From assembly GCF_002019645.1 (NCBI RefSeq), contig NZ_KV917374.1, forward strand, positions 4,166,696-4,230,695: a stretch of 64,000 nt of DNA, read 5' to 3'. A program made the translations under genes and the position numbers. Source of the stretch: Litchfieldia alkalitelluris. GTDB taxonomy: Bacteria > Bacillota > Bacilli > Bacillales > Bacillaceae_L. The notes under the pieces are model-generated. The model saw only the letters and a list, made by a program, of their open reading frames with translations, had not been told where the DNA came from and made no database searches. This document shows, one piece after another, positions 36,305-45,240 of this stretch (position 1 is its first letter; each line of letters begins with the position of its first letter).

Positions 36305-37490
36305 ATTGAGCGCCTCCTTCATAAATAGAATAGGTAACACAACGAAAAAGCTAATACCCTGAATTTGAAGTAGTATCTTAACGGTATATCAATAATTATC
36401 AGCGGAGGTCGACTCCACGTCAATAGGTTTAGTAGTAATGAATCTCCACTTATCATACCTGGGGCAATTTTCCGCGCTCCGTTACGAGGTTAGAAATGAA
36501 CGTCAGATAGGCCCCACCTAGCAGTAAGATGGAAGCCAGAGTAAGATATTAAAGATTACGATCCGTGGCAGGTGGCCGGCAATGATGAAGACCACGGCAT
36601 GAACGGTTCCAGCGCATTCAATCATTCGGAAGCTAGGGCAACTAGCAGCGCTAAATAAATATGAAGTGGCTCGATGTTACTAAAAAGAATTAATCAACTA
36701 AAACGGTTTCTTCAGAGGAAGAAAGGGACCTCCTCTTAGCAAAAGGTCATGTAGCTATACAACTATGTGGGGAAATCTCGATCACAGATTTAAGATACTT
36801 TGATAATGACTAATGTCCTTTAGCTCAAAAAATGGTTTTACCAGGAGGGTTTGAATTTTATCTTGTTCAATGATGGTCTTTATGTATTTTAACGTCACCT
36901 TGATTTCAACCCTTGTATAGTGACACTCTTGCTGTCTGCTATTCTCATTGGAGAATCAGTCCATTCTCTTACGAATGATGTATAGTATTTTCCAATTGTA
37001 ACAATATATGTAAGTAGTATGAGGAAAGCTTTTAATCCTCTGTAATTTATATAGTTTATTAGTATACCTTCTTCTCGTAGAGTTCAATGAAATTATGCTT
37101 TTCTATCACCTAGTTTTTTAGTGTATTCGGTTTGAGCAGTTCTTTCTTTATTTTTACTTAAACGAGTGTTTAGGCATATCAAAAACTGTATCTCTAATAT
37201 TTAGATGCTAACAATTGGCAGTTCAAATATACATATAATACCACTCGCGAAAGTATATCGTTTGATATTCTACTTACCTATAAATGTTAACTATAACCAA
37301 GGAACAATCATTATGGTTAGATTAAATAATAAGTGTCGTCTTGAAACCATAAGTGAATTCACCCAAATTGAAATATTTCTCTTTACTAAAGTGTCCAAAT
37401 TCATTAACGCAATCCACTTATTGAGCAGTCAAAATATTAACCACCTTACAAATAAGGCACTTCTGTCGCCCATTTCTACCATTTAAAAAA
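36305..37490. other. Long non-coding or decayed interval
   Basis: About 1.2 kb hold no convincing gene. The stretch 36440-36660 is richer in G+C than its flanks, and on the minus strand it contains hydrophobic scraps (for example LTLASILLLGGAYLTFISNL) that may be remains of a membrane protein. A 93-codon frame at 37205-37486 has no binding site and is not accepted. Confidence 0.4.
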
Positions 37491-38912
37491 CTATTTTACC
37501 CTACTCAAACGAGCCTTTTTGTAAATTGTACTAAAACCCCTGTTTGATTTAACTTTACCTACATAATCAGAGTTCTCTACCAATCTAGCTGAATTTTTAA
37601 AAGGTTCTTCACCCAATCTTTCCCTTAAGCTAAACAGCGCATCAACTACCAACGGGTGAAAAAGTATACCCTTGAAGCGATCAAATTCGCGCATTGCATC
37701 TTCAACCGTGCGTTCATCCTTATAAGAACGGTTTGAAATGATTGCATCTAATGTATCGGAAACACCTAGAATATGTGCACCTATAGGAAATTCTTCTCCT
37801 TTTAGGTTTCTTGGATACCCTGACCCATTATATCTTTCATGGTGCATACCAACTAACTTTGCCACGTCTGCCAACTTCGGAATATCTGATAAGATTTCCT
37901 CCCCTATAGCGGCATGGCCCTTCATTATGTGATACTCCTCTTCCGATAGTCTTCCCTCTTTAAACAAGATACTTTCAGGTATTGAAATTTTCCCAATATC
38001 GTGTAACAGACCGGCAATCCTTATCGTCTCAATCTCTTCGTCTGGTAACCTTAATTCTGTTGCTAATGCCAGTGCATAGTTCGACACCTGTAACGAATGG
38101 CCATATGTATAAGGATCACGTGCATCCACTGTTGCAGTAAGGGTATGAATAAATTGTTCTAACGTTTTATCAATCTCCGCGGCAAGTTCTTTAGATACTC
38201 GATTACTTTCCTCTAACTCAAGTATTCTAGTATTTGCATTCTCTGCCGTTTTCTTGAAACTGTAAAGTAGAACACCAATTAGAATTAATGTTAGTATTAA
38301 CGATTCAGCACCATTCTCCTTGTAAAAATAGCCCTGTATGCCCCCGATAAATGCAAAAAGTATAAAGTGATGTAACTGGGAGCCAAGCAAATCGAATAAA
38401 ATCGTTGTAAATTTATTCTTTGTAACTAGTTTAAGCAGGATAATATTTATTGACCAATTTGCTAATAAATATAAAATGGGTATGAAAAATAGAGCCATCA
38501 AGGTACTAGAAATTTTAGAAGGAACAATATTTACTATATTTACGTAGATTGAATAAGCTAATGTGATAGATAAGACGTATGAACCAATATTATATAGAGT
38601 TTTTATTAGTGGTAAACGCTTTGGATATATAGAGCAAGTAATTGCACCTATAACATTAATAATAATTGCCTCGCTAATCCCTGTACCTATCAAAACAGAA
38701 ATAGAGACGACTAAGGACCAGGATATTTTCACTTGCTCTTGAGAACCATATATAAAAACTGGGACCCTGTAAGCTTCCGCCAATATCATAAGTAGAATAA
38801 AGAATGGAAGTGACTCAATACGAATGGGTGATTCTGAAAACCAGTATGAAGAAAATGAAATACAAAGTAAAATAAGAATAAGAATATATAGTTTAATTGA
38901 CTTTGACATCAT
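37491..38912 (-). CDS. Membrane HD-GYP cyclic-di-GMP phosphodiesterase
   Basis: The 473-residue protein has six to eight membrane helices (about 1-225) and a C-terminal HD-GYP domain (about 265-440). Key motifs are AGLLHDIGKISIPE (the HD metal ligands) and HHERYNGSGYPRNLKGEEFP (the GYP part). It should degrade cyclic di-GMP. The ATG at 38912 follows GGGGAGGGG and overlaps the end of the GGDEF gene upstream by 20 bases. Synthesis and degradation enzymes are thus encoded in one operon and made together at the membrane. Confidence 0.87.
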   Translation of the reverse strand: MMSKSIKLYILILILLCISFSSYWFSESPIRIESLPFFILLMILAEAYRVPVFIYGSQEQVKISWSLVVSISVLIGTGISEAIIINVIGAITCSIYPKRLPLIKTLYNIGSYVLSITLAYSIYVNIVNIVPSKISSTLMALFFIPILYLLANWSINIILLKLVTKNKFTTILFDLLGSQLHHFILFAFIGGIQGYFYKENGAESLILTLILIGVLLYSFKKTAENANTRILELEESNRVSKELAAEIDKTLEQFIHTLTATVDARDPYTYGHSLQVSNYALALATELRLPDEEIETIRIAGLLHDIGKISIPESILFKEGRLSEEEYHIMKGHAAIGEEILSDIPKLADVAKLVGMHHERYNGSGYPRNLKGEEFPIGAHILGVSDTLDAIISNRSYKDERTVEDAMREFDRFKGILFHPLVVDALFSLRERLGEEPFKNSARLVENSDYVGKVKSNRGFSTIYKKARLSRVK

Positions 38913-40143
38913 TTCCCCTCCCCTGCTCAATACTTAATTCTTTAAAGTCATCGGAATACTGGCAAACACGATTTCTCCCCAATCTCTTTGCTTCATATAG
39001 TGCCTCATCCGCAAATTGTATGAGTGTTTGGATATCTCGAGCATCCTTAGGATAGCTTGCAACTCCTAAACTAATTGTAAGAGATACTTTTTCTTCGCTT
39101 GCTGCTTTTAAATCTAGATGTTCAACCTCTTTTCTAATTTCCTCCGCCACTTGCTTAGCTCTAACAATATCAGTCTCTGGAAGGATCATGACAAACTCTT
39201 CTCCACCAAATCGCGCAGAAATATACTTCCCTTCCTGACCTTTTTTAAAGACCTGACCAATCGCTGAAATTGCTTCATCACCTAATGAATGACCGTAATT
39301 ATTATTAATATCACGCAAATAATCCATATCACCAAATATCAATGAAAGGTCTTCACCTTGCCTTTTAGACTTTAAGAATTGTTCATTTATTTTCTCATCA
39401 AAATATCTATAATTATATATCCCTGTTTTTTCATCAATATAAATAAGTTGGGCTTTGTTAGCATTTTGCAGTAACTTCTGCAGTAACAAGGCTGGAATGA
39501 TAAAAAATAGTAACAAATAAGAATTATATAAGTACGTTACTGCTAACAATGACCCTGTAATAACTAAAATACCTTCTGTAAGGACCGTGCTTTTTTGAAT
39601 GGCAGGACCCCTTAACCAACTTATCTTTTCATCCAGACATATTAAAGTGTTTACAATTAGTATTTGAAAAGTACCATATAAGCTAGCCATTACAAACAAC
39701 GCAATGGAAAAAAAGAATTCTGAGTCCGGAAACATTTCCGTTGTGACTTGAAATACAGACATCCCTATAAAACCGCTTATGATAACGTTAGATGCATTGA
39801 TATCAGGACCTAAAAATGGTTCTGGATGTCTTTTTCTTATTCGGTCAGCTATTATTACCACACAGGAAACCAATATACTAAGAGCAAAAAGAGGAAAGGG
39901 TAAAACCACAAGAGCCGCAAACTCAACTACACAAGCAAGTCCAGCTGATATTTTTGAGTCTACAAAATTAAACAAACCACCGTGACGTGCCAAACAAATT
40001 AAAATAAGCCAAATTATAGTTGTGTAGTTAACGAATTCTGTTAGTGACTCTCCTTCACCCCAATGAAATATAGTAATTGTTAACGCTATCAAGTTACACG
40101 CCCAAGTAAAAACGTACGTTCTCAACGGGTGTTTCTTTTTCAT
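38893..40143 (-). CDS. Membrane diguanylate cyclase (GGDEF)
   Basis: The 416-residue protein has about seven membrane helices (about 10-225) and a C-terminal GGDEF domain. The active loop reads ARFGGEEFVMILP, with IFGDMDYLRDINNNYGHSLGD before it as the metal- and substrate-binding region. The active site appears complete; the inhibitory RxxD site is not seen in its usual place. It should make cyclic di-GMP from two GTP. The ATG at 40143 fits AGAGGTG better than the GTG nine bases upstream. It is followed by, and overlaps, the HD-GYP gene. Confidence 0.87.
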   Translation of the reverse strand: MKKKHPLRTYVFTWACNLIALTITIFHWGEGESLTEFVNYTTIIWLILICLARHGGLFNFVDSKISAGLACVVEFAALVVLPFPLFALSILVSCVVIIADRIRKRHPEPFLGPDINASNVIISGFIGMSVFQVTTEMFPDSEFFFSIALFVMASLYGTFQILIVNTLICLDEKISWLRGPAIQKSTVLTEGILVITGSLLAVTYLYNSYLLLFFIIPALLLQKLLQNANKAQLIYIDEKTGIYNYRYFDEKINEQFLKSKRQGEDLSLIFGDMDYLRDINNNYGHSLGDEAISAIGQVFKKGQEGKYISARFGGEEFVMILPETDIVRAKQVAEEIRKEVEHLDLKAASEEKVSLTISLGVASYPKDARDIQTLIQFADEALYEAKRLGRNRVCQYSDDFKELSIEQGRGNDVKVN

Positions 40144-40190
40144 ATTCTTCACCTCTTTTTGATTGCCCTTTTAAATTTGCTATCATTTAG

Positions 40191-40220
40191 ACGCCTCCTC
40201 TTTTTATTAGAGGAGGCGCT
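40191..40220 (-). terminator. Hairpin after the subtilisin-like gene
   Basis: GCCTCCTC and GAGGAGGC pair around TTTTTATTA a few bases after the protease stop. The T-rich tail is better on the plus strand, but position suggests termination or mRNA end protection for the protease gene. Confidence 0.65.
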
Positions 40221-40225
40221 TTATT

Positions 40226-41686
40226 TTAATAATCGAAGTTATTTGACCAAGAAATGTTTGACCATGAGATATTTGACCATGAGATATTTGACCATGAGAT
40301 ATTCGACCATGAGATATTAGAGAACGAGCCATCTGCATCGGCTAATGGGTCTAATAATGGAGACATAGCATGGTTTTGTGTAACATCACTAGGCACATTA
40401 GATAAGTTAAAAAACGTTGCTGCATCAGCAGTAATAATTCCCGGTGTTCCCTCAGGCTGTTCTTTATAAGTTCTTGTTGTATTTTTAAGAATCCATTTCA
40501 CTTGATCTGGTGTAAGGTCTGGGTTCACTTGAAGCATCAATGCGACAACACCACTAACCACCGGAGCAGCCATCGATGTTCCACCCATTTTAAAATAACT
40601 CTTATCAACGATATTTTCCGGCTTAATATCACGGATGGTTCCTTTTGGCATATATGAAACAATCTCAGAACCCGGTGCAACAACCTCTGGTTTTGAATGT
40701 CCATCTAGTGTGATCCCGTTAGCTGACCAACTCTTCATATGGTCATCATTAATATCCTTTGTTCCAACATCGTCCACTGCACCTACTGTAATGACAAATG
40801 GGTCATTTGCAGGAGCATAACAGACTGAGCAATCTGTTCCACCCTTATTCCCTGAAGATACAACAACAACCACTCCTGCCTTCCATAATACTTCCACTGC
40901 AGCTGCTGTTGCACTTTCTTTATAGCTTTGTTGCTGTCCTATTTGACTTGAAATATTTACAACACGTATATTGTATTTATCCTTATTGTTATAAATCCAC
41001 TCAAGACCTTTAACTAGGTCCTGTTCGCTTGACATCCCTTTGTCATCACTGATTTTCACATTAACAAGATTAACACCTGGAGCTATTCCAACGAATTTCC
41101 CTCCACTTACAGAGCCATCCCCACCGATAATTCCTGCCACATGGGTTCCGTGCCCAAAAAAGTCAGCCATGTTTGCCGCATTACTGGAGGTCTTTGTTTC
41201 AGCAACAATTCTTCCTTTAAAATCTGTTGAATTACTCTCATTGAGTAATCCGCTATCCACAACTGCAACAGTTACCCCTTCGCCCTTATAACCCTTTGAC
41301 CATACTTTTTCTGCCGCTACTGCTGTATTGTAAGCATTTTGAATAACCTTTGGATCAAGTTTTGTGGAGGTTTTTGATGTTTCAATGACTTCCGCATTTT
41401 CATTCACAAAAGCAACCCCTGCTAAACTCTTAATCTTTTCTACTTGATTAGGTTCTAGCTCAACAACTAAGGAATTAATAAACTTCCATTCTTCTAAAAT
41501 ATTGCCACCTAATTTCAGGACTTCCTCTTTTACTCCTTCTTGGTTAGCTTTTATCCCCACAATATATTCAGCTGTTTTCTCCTCGATAACATGATGATAT
41601 ACAGGGTTCACCTTTGCTGAAACGGTTACTCCCCCTAACAATAAAGATACCGTTAAAATACTTGATAATAATTTTTTCATCTTCAT
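40226..41686 (-). CDS. Secreted subtilisin-like serine protease with C-terminal NISWS repeats
   Basis: The 486-residue precursor has a signal peptide (KKLLSSILTVSLLLGGVTVSA), an I9-type propeptide (about 30-110) and an S8 catalytic domain. The triad lies in VAVVDSGLL (Asp), FGHGTHVAGII (His) and GGTSMAAPVVSG (Ser). The last ~25 residues are a tandem NISWS pentapeptide array, encoded by a 15-base repeat visible at 40244-40318. The protein should be exported; the tail may hold it at the surface or shape interactions. The start ATG follows GGAGG. A cyclic-di-GMP-I riboswitch, a terminator and a sigma-A promoter precede it, so expression likely depends on c-di-GMP. Confidence 0.9.
   Translation of the reverse strand: MKMKKLLSSILTVSLLLGGVTVSAKVNPVYHHVIEEKTAEYIVGIKANQEGVKEEVLKLGGNILEEWKFINSLVVELEPNQVEKIKSLAGVAFVNENAEVIETSKTSTKLDPKVIQNAYNTAVAAEKVWSKGYKGEGVTVAVVDSGLLNESNSTDFKGRIVAETKTSSNAANMADFFGHGTHVAGIIGGDGSVSGGKFVGIAPGVNLVNVKISDDKGMSSEQDLVKGLEWIYNNKDKYNIRVVNISSQIGQQQSYKESATAAAVEVLWKAGVVVVVSSGNKGGTDCSVCYAPANDPFVITVGAVDDVGTKDINDDHMKSWSANGITLDGHSKPEVVAPGSEIVSYMPKGTIRDIKPENIVDKSYFKMGGTSMAAPVVSGVVALMLQVNPDLTPDQVKWILKNTTRTYKEQPEGTPGIITADAATFFNLSNVPSDVTQNHAMSPLLDPLADADGSFSNISWSNISWSNISWSNISWSNISWSNNFDY
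40244..40318 (-). repeat. 15-bp tandem repeat encoding NISWS
   Basis: Five near-identical 15-base units (core GACCATGAGATATTT on the plus strand) lie in phase with the reading frame and encode the pentapeptide array. Such a run is prone to copy-number change. Confidence 0.9.
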
Positions 41687-41804
41687 TTCTTAAAGCCTCC
41701 AAACAATCTGTTTTTTGTATTAAAGCTTGTCCAACTTCAATATTTATTCCTCCTATATGCCCCCTTTATTTTTAAGGTTCTATGCTCTTTCTTGGTTGTT
41801 GACA

Positions 41805-41843
41805 ATAAACAAGGGGCTACCTAGATTGAATAGAATAGCCCCT
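41805..41843 (-). terminator. Riboswitch expression-platform terminator
   Basis: On the minus strand AGGGGCTATT pairs with AGGTAGCCCCT and is followed by TGTTTATTG. It sits directly after the riboswitch aptamer and ~120 bases before the protease start. Confidence 0.75.
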
Positions 41844-41844
41844 C

Positions 41845-41942
41845 TGCCATTCGGTAACCCAGCCATCTTAGATTATAGATTAATCCTTAGATCTGTGGTT
41901 TTGCGCCCCAACCTTTCAGCTAGTTTGCCTTTTTCGAAATTT
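41845..41942 (-). ncRNA. Cyclic-di-GMP-I (GEMM-I) riboswitch
   Basis: The minus-strand sequence carries the GEMM-I hallmarks in order: GGCAAACTAG, a GAAA tetraloop, GGGGCGCAAAACC, a variable hairpin, then GATGGCTGGGTTACCGAATGG. The tetraloop and its receptor-like GGGTTACCGA segment match the class. The terminator at 41805-41843 follows directly, so ligand binding probably decides between termination and read-through into the subtilisin-like gene. Two c-di-GMP enzymes lie just downstream. Confidence 0.85.
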
Positions 41943-41975
41943 TTAATATTTTTTTTAAATTCGGAATCTATTTTT

Positions 41976-42004
41976 AGTATAAGGGTTAAATTACCTATTG
42001 ACAA
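41976..42004 (-). promoter_or_regulatory. Sigma-A promoter of the riboswitch-protease transcript
   Basis: On the minus strand TTGTCA (42004-41999) and TATACT (41981-41976) are separated by 17 bases. Transcription would start near 41968, about 30 bases before the riboswitch aptamer. Confidence 0.75.
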
Positions 42005-42209
42005 TATGGTTTTTTTGTCGAATTTCGTAAAAATCATGTTTTTTTATTACTATTATCCTAAAAAAGTCAGTCTTTCATCATGGAAACATAATCAACCACT
42101 CTACTGTTACCCTTTAAAGGGCTTGAGACTCAAGTCAAAACTACTACCAAATAGATAGTCATTGGGCTGGCGCTGCGACTATTACCGCATAAGAATGTTT
42201 ATGTCTGAC

Positions 42210-42244
42210 AAATAAACCCCTGTGATTTCTCACGGAGTTTATTT
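42210..42244. terminator. Terminator-like hairpin
   Basis: AAATAAAC and GTTTATTT pair across CCCTGTG/CACGGA with a short loop. It lies between the polysaccharide-type operon (ending at 42474 on the minus strand) and the protease promoter. Confidence 0.65.
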
Positions 42245-42473
42245 ATAATAGTATTTACGGTATGGTAGGGTTCATCGTAACGATCTTATCGTCTAAAATT
42301 TAAGGTAGCTTTTGTTTAATAGCTTAAGCTTTTTAAAAAGGCATCTCCCATTACCTAATTCACGTAACTGTTGGGTTATTGGTAATGTATCAATATTTAC
42401 GCCCATTTTTCTTCTGTATCTTCCTTTAATACAATAAGAAACACCTAAAGTAATGTTCTAATCTAATTTATTT

Positions 42474-43202
42474 TCACTCTTTAACATTCATAGAAAGATC
42501 AATAAATACACTCGGTCCTTCATCCATTACAGATAGGATATTATCCTCTGTCAATACTGTACCTTGAGACATAAGCAAGTTCCCTGAATTGCTATAAATA
42601 TTCTTAGTCACGGTCTTTCCTTCCAAAAGCTTTAATTGTTTATCTCTTAACTTTTCTACTTTTTTCTTTAAGTCATTCGCTGTGTCTATATTGCTAGTTT
42701 CTGAGGTATTTACCGCCACTTCGGTTTTATGAAGTACTTTTTTTGGCTTAGCTTCCTCACTAACGATTACTCGTTCCTTTCCAATCGAAATGACCTGTTC
42801 AAACGTGATTATTTCTTCCTGGTTACCTGATAATATAGCGAGCTGTTCCAACTTACCTGAATCTTCATTAATCATGTACTCTGTGACTTCACCTATATAG
42901 TTCCCTTTTTCTGTAATCACATCTGTACCTATGATTTGAACTTTCTTACTAACTAATTGGTTGATCATATTATAAGAGATATCCAATTCACTCTGCTCTA
43001 CCATAACTGCATAATCGCCAATGCCAACCACGTTGTTAAATGGGACGACCTTAATACCGCCTTGCCGATTTTCTTGTTCAAGACTAAGAAAATCAACTGA
43101 AAAACGGTCTGGATTTATGATTAACCCCTTGACTTTACCAAGGAGACTTCCGTCCGTAATAGTTAAGATAGGAAGGTTTATTAACTGTATACTTCTTTTC
43201 AT
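42474..43202 (-). CDS. PRC-barrel domain protein
   Basis: The 242-residue soluble protein contains two PRC-barrel-like beta domains (about 5-75, DGSLLGKVKGLIINPDRFSV, and about 90-150, ITEKGNYIGEVTEYMIN). A lysine-rich linker and a C-terminal part follow. PRC barrels mediate protein contacts, often at membranes or RNA-related complexes; no enzyme activity is implied. It is the last gene of an apparent four-gene operon, four bases after the glycosyltransferase gene, so a link to polysaccharide synthesis or its control is inferred. The ATG follows AGAGGAG. Confidence 0.75.
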   Translation of the reverse strand: MKRSIQLINLPILTITDGSLLGKVKGLIINPDRFSVDFLSLEQENRQGGIKVVPFNNVVGIGDYAVMVEQSELDISYNMINQLVSKKVQIIGTDVITEKGNYIGEVTEYMINEDSGKLEQLAILSGNQEEIITFEQVISIGKERVIVSEEAKPKKVLHKTEVAVNTSETSNIDTANDLKKKVEKLRDKQLKLLEGKTVTKNIYSNSGNLLMSQGTVLTEDNILSVMDEGPSVFIDLSMNVKE

Positions 43203-43206
43203 AAAA

Positions 43207-45204
43207 TCACTCCTCTAATTCTCTTTCATTTTCTTTTAAATATTGTAATTCTAACAATAAAGGTGGATAGTTCCTGTACTTTTGATACATGGAGTGCCAC
43301 CACAAATCAAAGTTTGCCTTCTGTCGATGTTCTTGATAATGATTTAATAGCATTTTGCCGATCAGATAATACTCATGAAGAGGTAGTTGGTCATTCAAGT
43401 GTTCACGGAGAACTTTTTCATATTCTTCTGGGGAATAAATTTGCTTAACTAATTCCAGCTGTTCAATAATGATTTTAACCAAATGATGTTTGAACTGTTC
43501 TTGGTCATTTCCTCTATTATTCTGGTGTTCAACATGAATAGGTTCCGAATCTTTTAACCTCACTTCTTCATTCTTACTTGCCAGCTTATCATTCAGTTTA
43601 AACTCTTTTACATTTAAAAAGGGATCAATTTTATAGTATCCATCTGATTCTCCAAGGAGATGTCTTTTTCTCCTTCCATCAAAAAAGTTCCCACGAGGCC
43701 CATAGATTGAAGTCCAATAAGCGAGAGCTTCCATAAAATCACCCAAAATTCGGTCATGATTCAAAATTACAGGTACTACGCTCTCATTAATCCTCCCTTT
43801 AATATCGACCTCCCCCGCAGTTGCAACTGTTAGATTCATGTGGGCAGCTTTCATATGAAGTAGACAGGGATTAATCAGACTATGTGGACCAATTAAATCT
43901 AAAGCTTTACGTGTCATTCCATAAGGAACGACAATCGGGGAAGAGATCGTTAAATCGTTCTTTCCGATTGTAATATTAAGAAAATAGTTACCAATGTGGA
44001 CGGGATGCATGCTCTCAAGCTTTCCAACATAATGTATTTCTTCTGTATCATCGTCATCAAGAATATTTTGATTGTTGATAACAATATCTGCTTCCTTTTT
44101 CTTCAATCTTTGGATAAAGGGAACTAGTTCGTATTGGTCAATGGGGATCGCTGTATCATGGAAAATTAGTTGTTCACCATTAGCGATTTCAGCCCCTATG
44201 GCAAAGGCTGTATCATGCCCAATATATTCAGGAATATCAATAAAATCCAAATTACAAGAATGGAGGTAAGCTCTAATCTTTTCCGAGGCTCCATGGACAA
44301 TGGGAATAATTTCAAAATTGTCGTGGATAATGTTATCAATTAGGTGTCGTAAATAAACGGAGTAGTCAGAAATGGATAGAATAATAGATACCTCTACAGG
44401 AATCCTATTGTTAACGTTCTTCAATCCCTTATCTTTATATTCCTCGTAATATTGGTTTTTACGGTTTCCGTTTGAGTAACCCCCTCTACTTCCATATGTC
44501 TCCAATAGATAATAGCATGCTTCCACTGTATCCCCATGCATCCGCTGATAGGCTTCTGACATGACTTCACCTTTTTTTGCCGTATGATTGGCACGCTTTT
44601 TGTTCATTTTAAGCACGTTAATGTCATTAGAGATTTTTATATTTAAATTCTTGCTTATCGCAATGGCGTTGGCTAATTGGGGATTAGCTAATGCTTTAAT
44701 CCCCATGGTAGCCAATGCCTTCTTACTAAATGCATGAGGTATTGTGAGTACATTTTCCAATCCAAGATCTCTTCTTCGCTGCACCATATTAATAAAATAA
44801 CGGTCAATAGCCGGGGCATGGGGACGAGGATGCCTTGCTACCCAATCGATGGCATTTAAAGCCATATCAACCCCTGATTCAATATCTGAAACAAATGGGA
44901 GCAGATCCTCTGCAGGAATAATAATATCCGCATCCAGAAACAGATAGATATCAGCTTCCACCTGCATGGCCCCAAGAGCCCGACCTACATCGTTTCCTAA
45001 CGGTTCTTCAAATTCAAGAACTTGTGCACCTTGAGAACTTGCAATATTCCCCGTCTCGTCATTTGAACCGTTGACAACCACAATAATAAACTCTGGGCTT
45101 AAGCGCTTCACTTCATAGAGAACTCTTCCGATCTTATCCTCCTCATTCATGGCCGGTATAACAACAGCCAGCTTTTTATTCATATTTCGTTTAAGATTGT
45201 TCAT
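43207..45204 (-). CDS. Tandem family-2 glycosyltransferase-like protein
   Basis: The 665-residue protein has two GT-A-like domains. The first (about 10-240) starts KKLAVVIPAMNEEDKIGRVL and holds the metal-binding DxD in IYLFLDADI. The second (about 280-500) starts VSIILSISDYSVYLRHLIDN and is more degenerate (HDTAIPIDQYEL in the DxD place). A helical C-terminal part follows. Both domains lack membrane helices. It likely transfers activated sugars during surface glycan synthesis; the second domain may be regulatory. The ATG at 45204 follows AGAGAGGAG. It lies between the epimerase and PRC-barrel genes in one operon. Confidence 0.78.
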   Translation of the reverse strand: MNNLKRNMNKKLAVVIPAMNEEDKIGRVLYEVKRLSPEFIIVVVNGSNDETGNIASSQGAQVLEFEEPLGNDVGRALGAMQVEADIYLFLDADIIIPAEDLLPFVSDIESGVDMALNAIDWVARHPRPHAPAIDRYFINMVQRRRDLGLENVLTIPHAFSKKALATMGIKALANPQLANAIAISKNLNIKISNDINVLKMNKKRANHTAKKGEVMSEAYQRMHGDTVEACYYLLETYGSRGGYSNGNRKNQYYEEYKDKGLKNVNNRIPVEVSIILSISDYSVYLRHLIDNIIHDNFEIIPIVHGASEKIRAYLHSCNLDFIDIPEYIGHDTAFAIGAEIANGEQLIFHDTAIPIDQYELVPFIQRLKKKEADIVINNQNILDDDDTEEIHYVGKLESMHPVHIGNYFLNITIGKNDLTISSPIVVPYGMTRKALDLIGPHSLINPCLLHMKAAHMNLTVATAGEVDIKGRINESVVPVILNHDRILGDFMEALAYWTSIYGPRGNFFDGRRKRHLLGESDGYYKIDPFLNVKEFKLNDKLASKNEEVRLKDSEPIHVEHQNNRGNDQEQFKHHLVKIIIEQLELVKQIYSPEEYEKVLREHLNDQLPLHEYYLIGKMLLNHYQEHRQKANFDLWWHSMYQKYRNYPPLLLELQYLKENERELEE

Positions 45205-45240
45205 GACCTTCTCCTCTCTTATGAGATTCAAAATTTTGAG

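Noticed and set aside
37205-37486. 93-codon plus-strand frame
   Set aside because: No ribosome binding site, low-complexity AT-driven composition and no recognisable motif.
41727-42158. 143-codon plus-strand frame
   Set aside because: It runs antisense through the c-di-GMP riboswitch, its terminator and promoter, which explain the sequence better.
42297-42410. 37-codon minus-strand frame starting MGVNIDTLPITQQLRELGNG
   Set aside because: It looks faintly protein-like, but the ribosome binding site is doubtful and no family is recognised.
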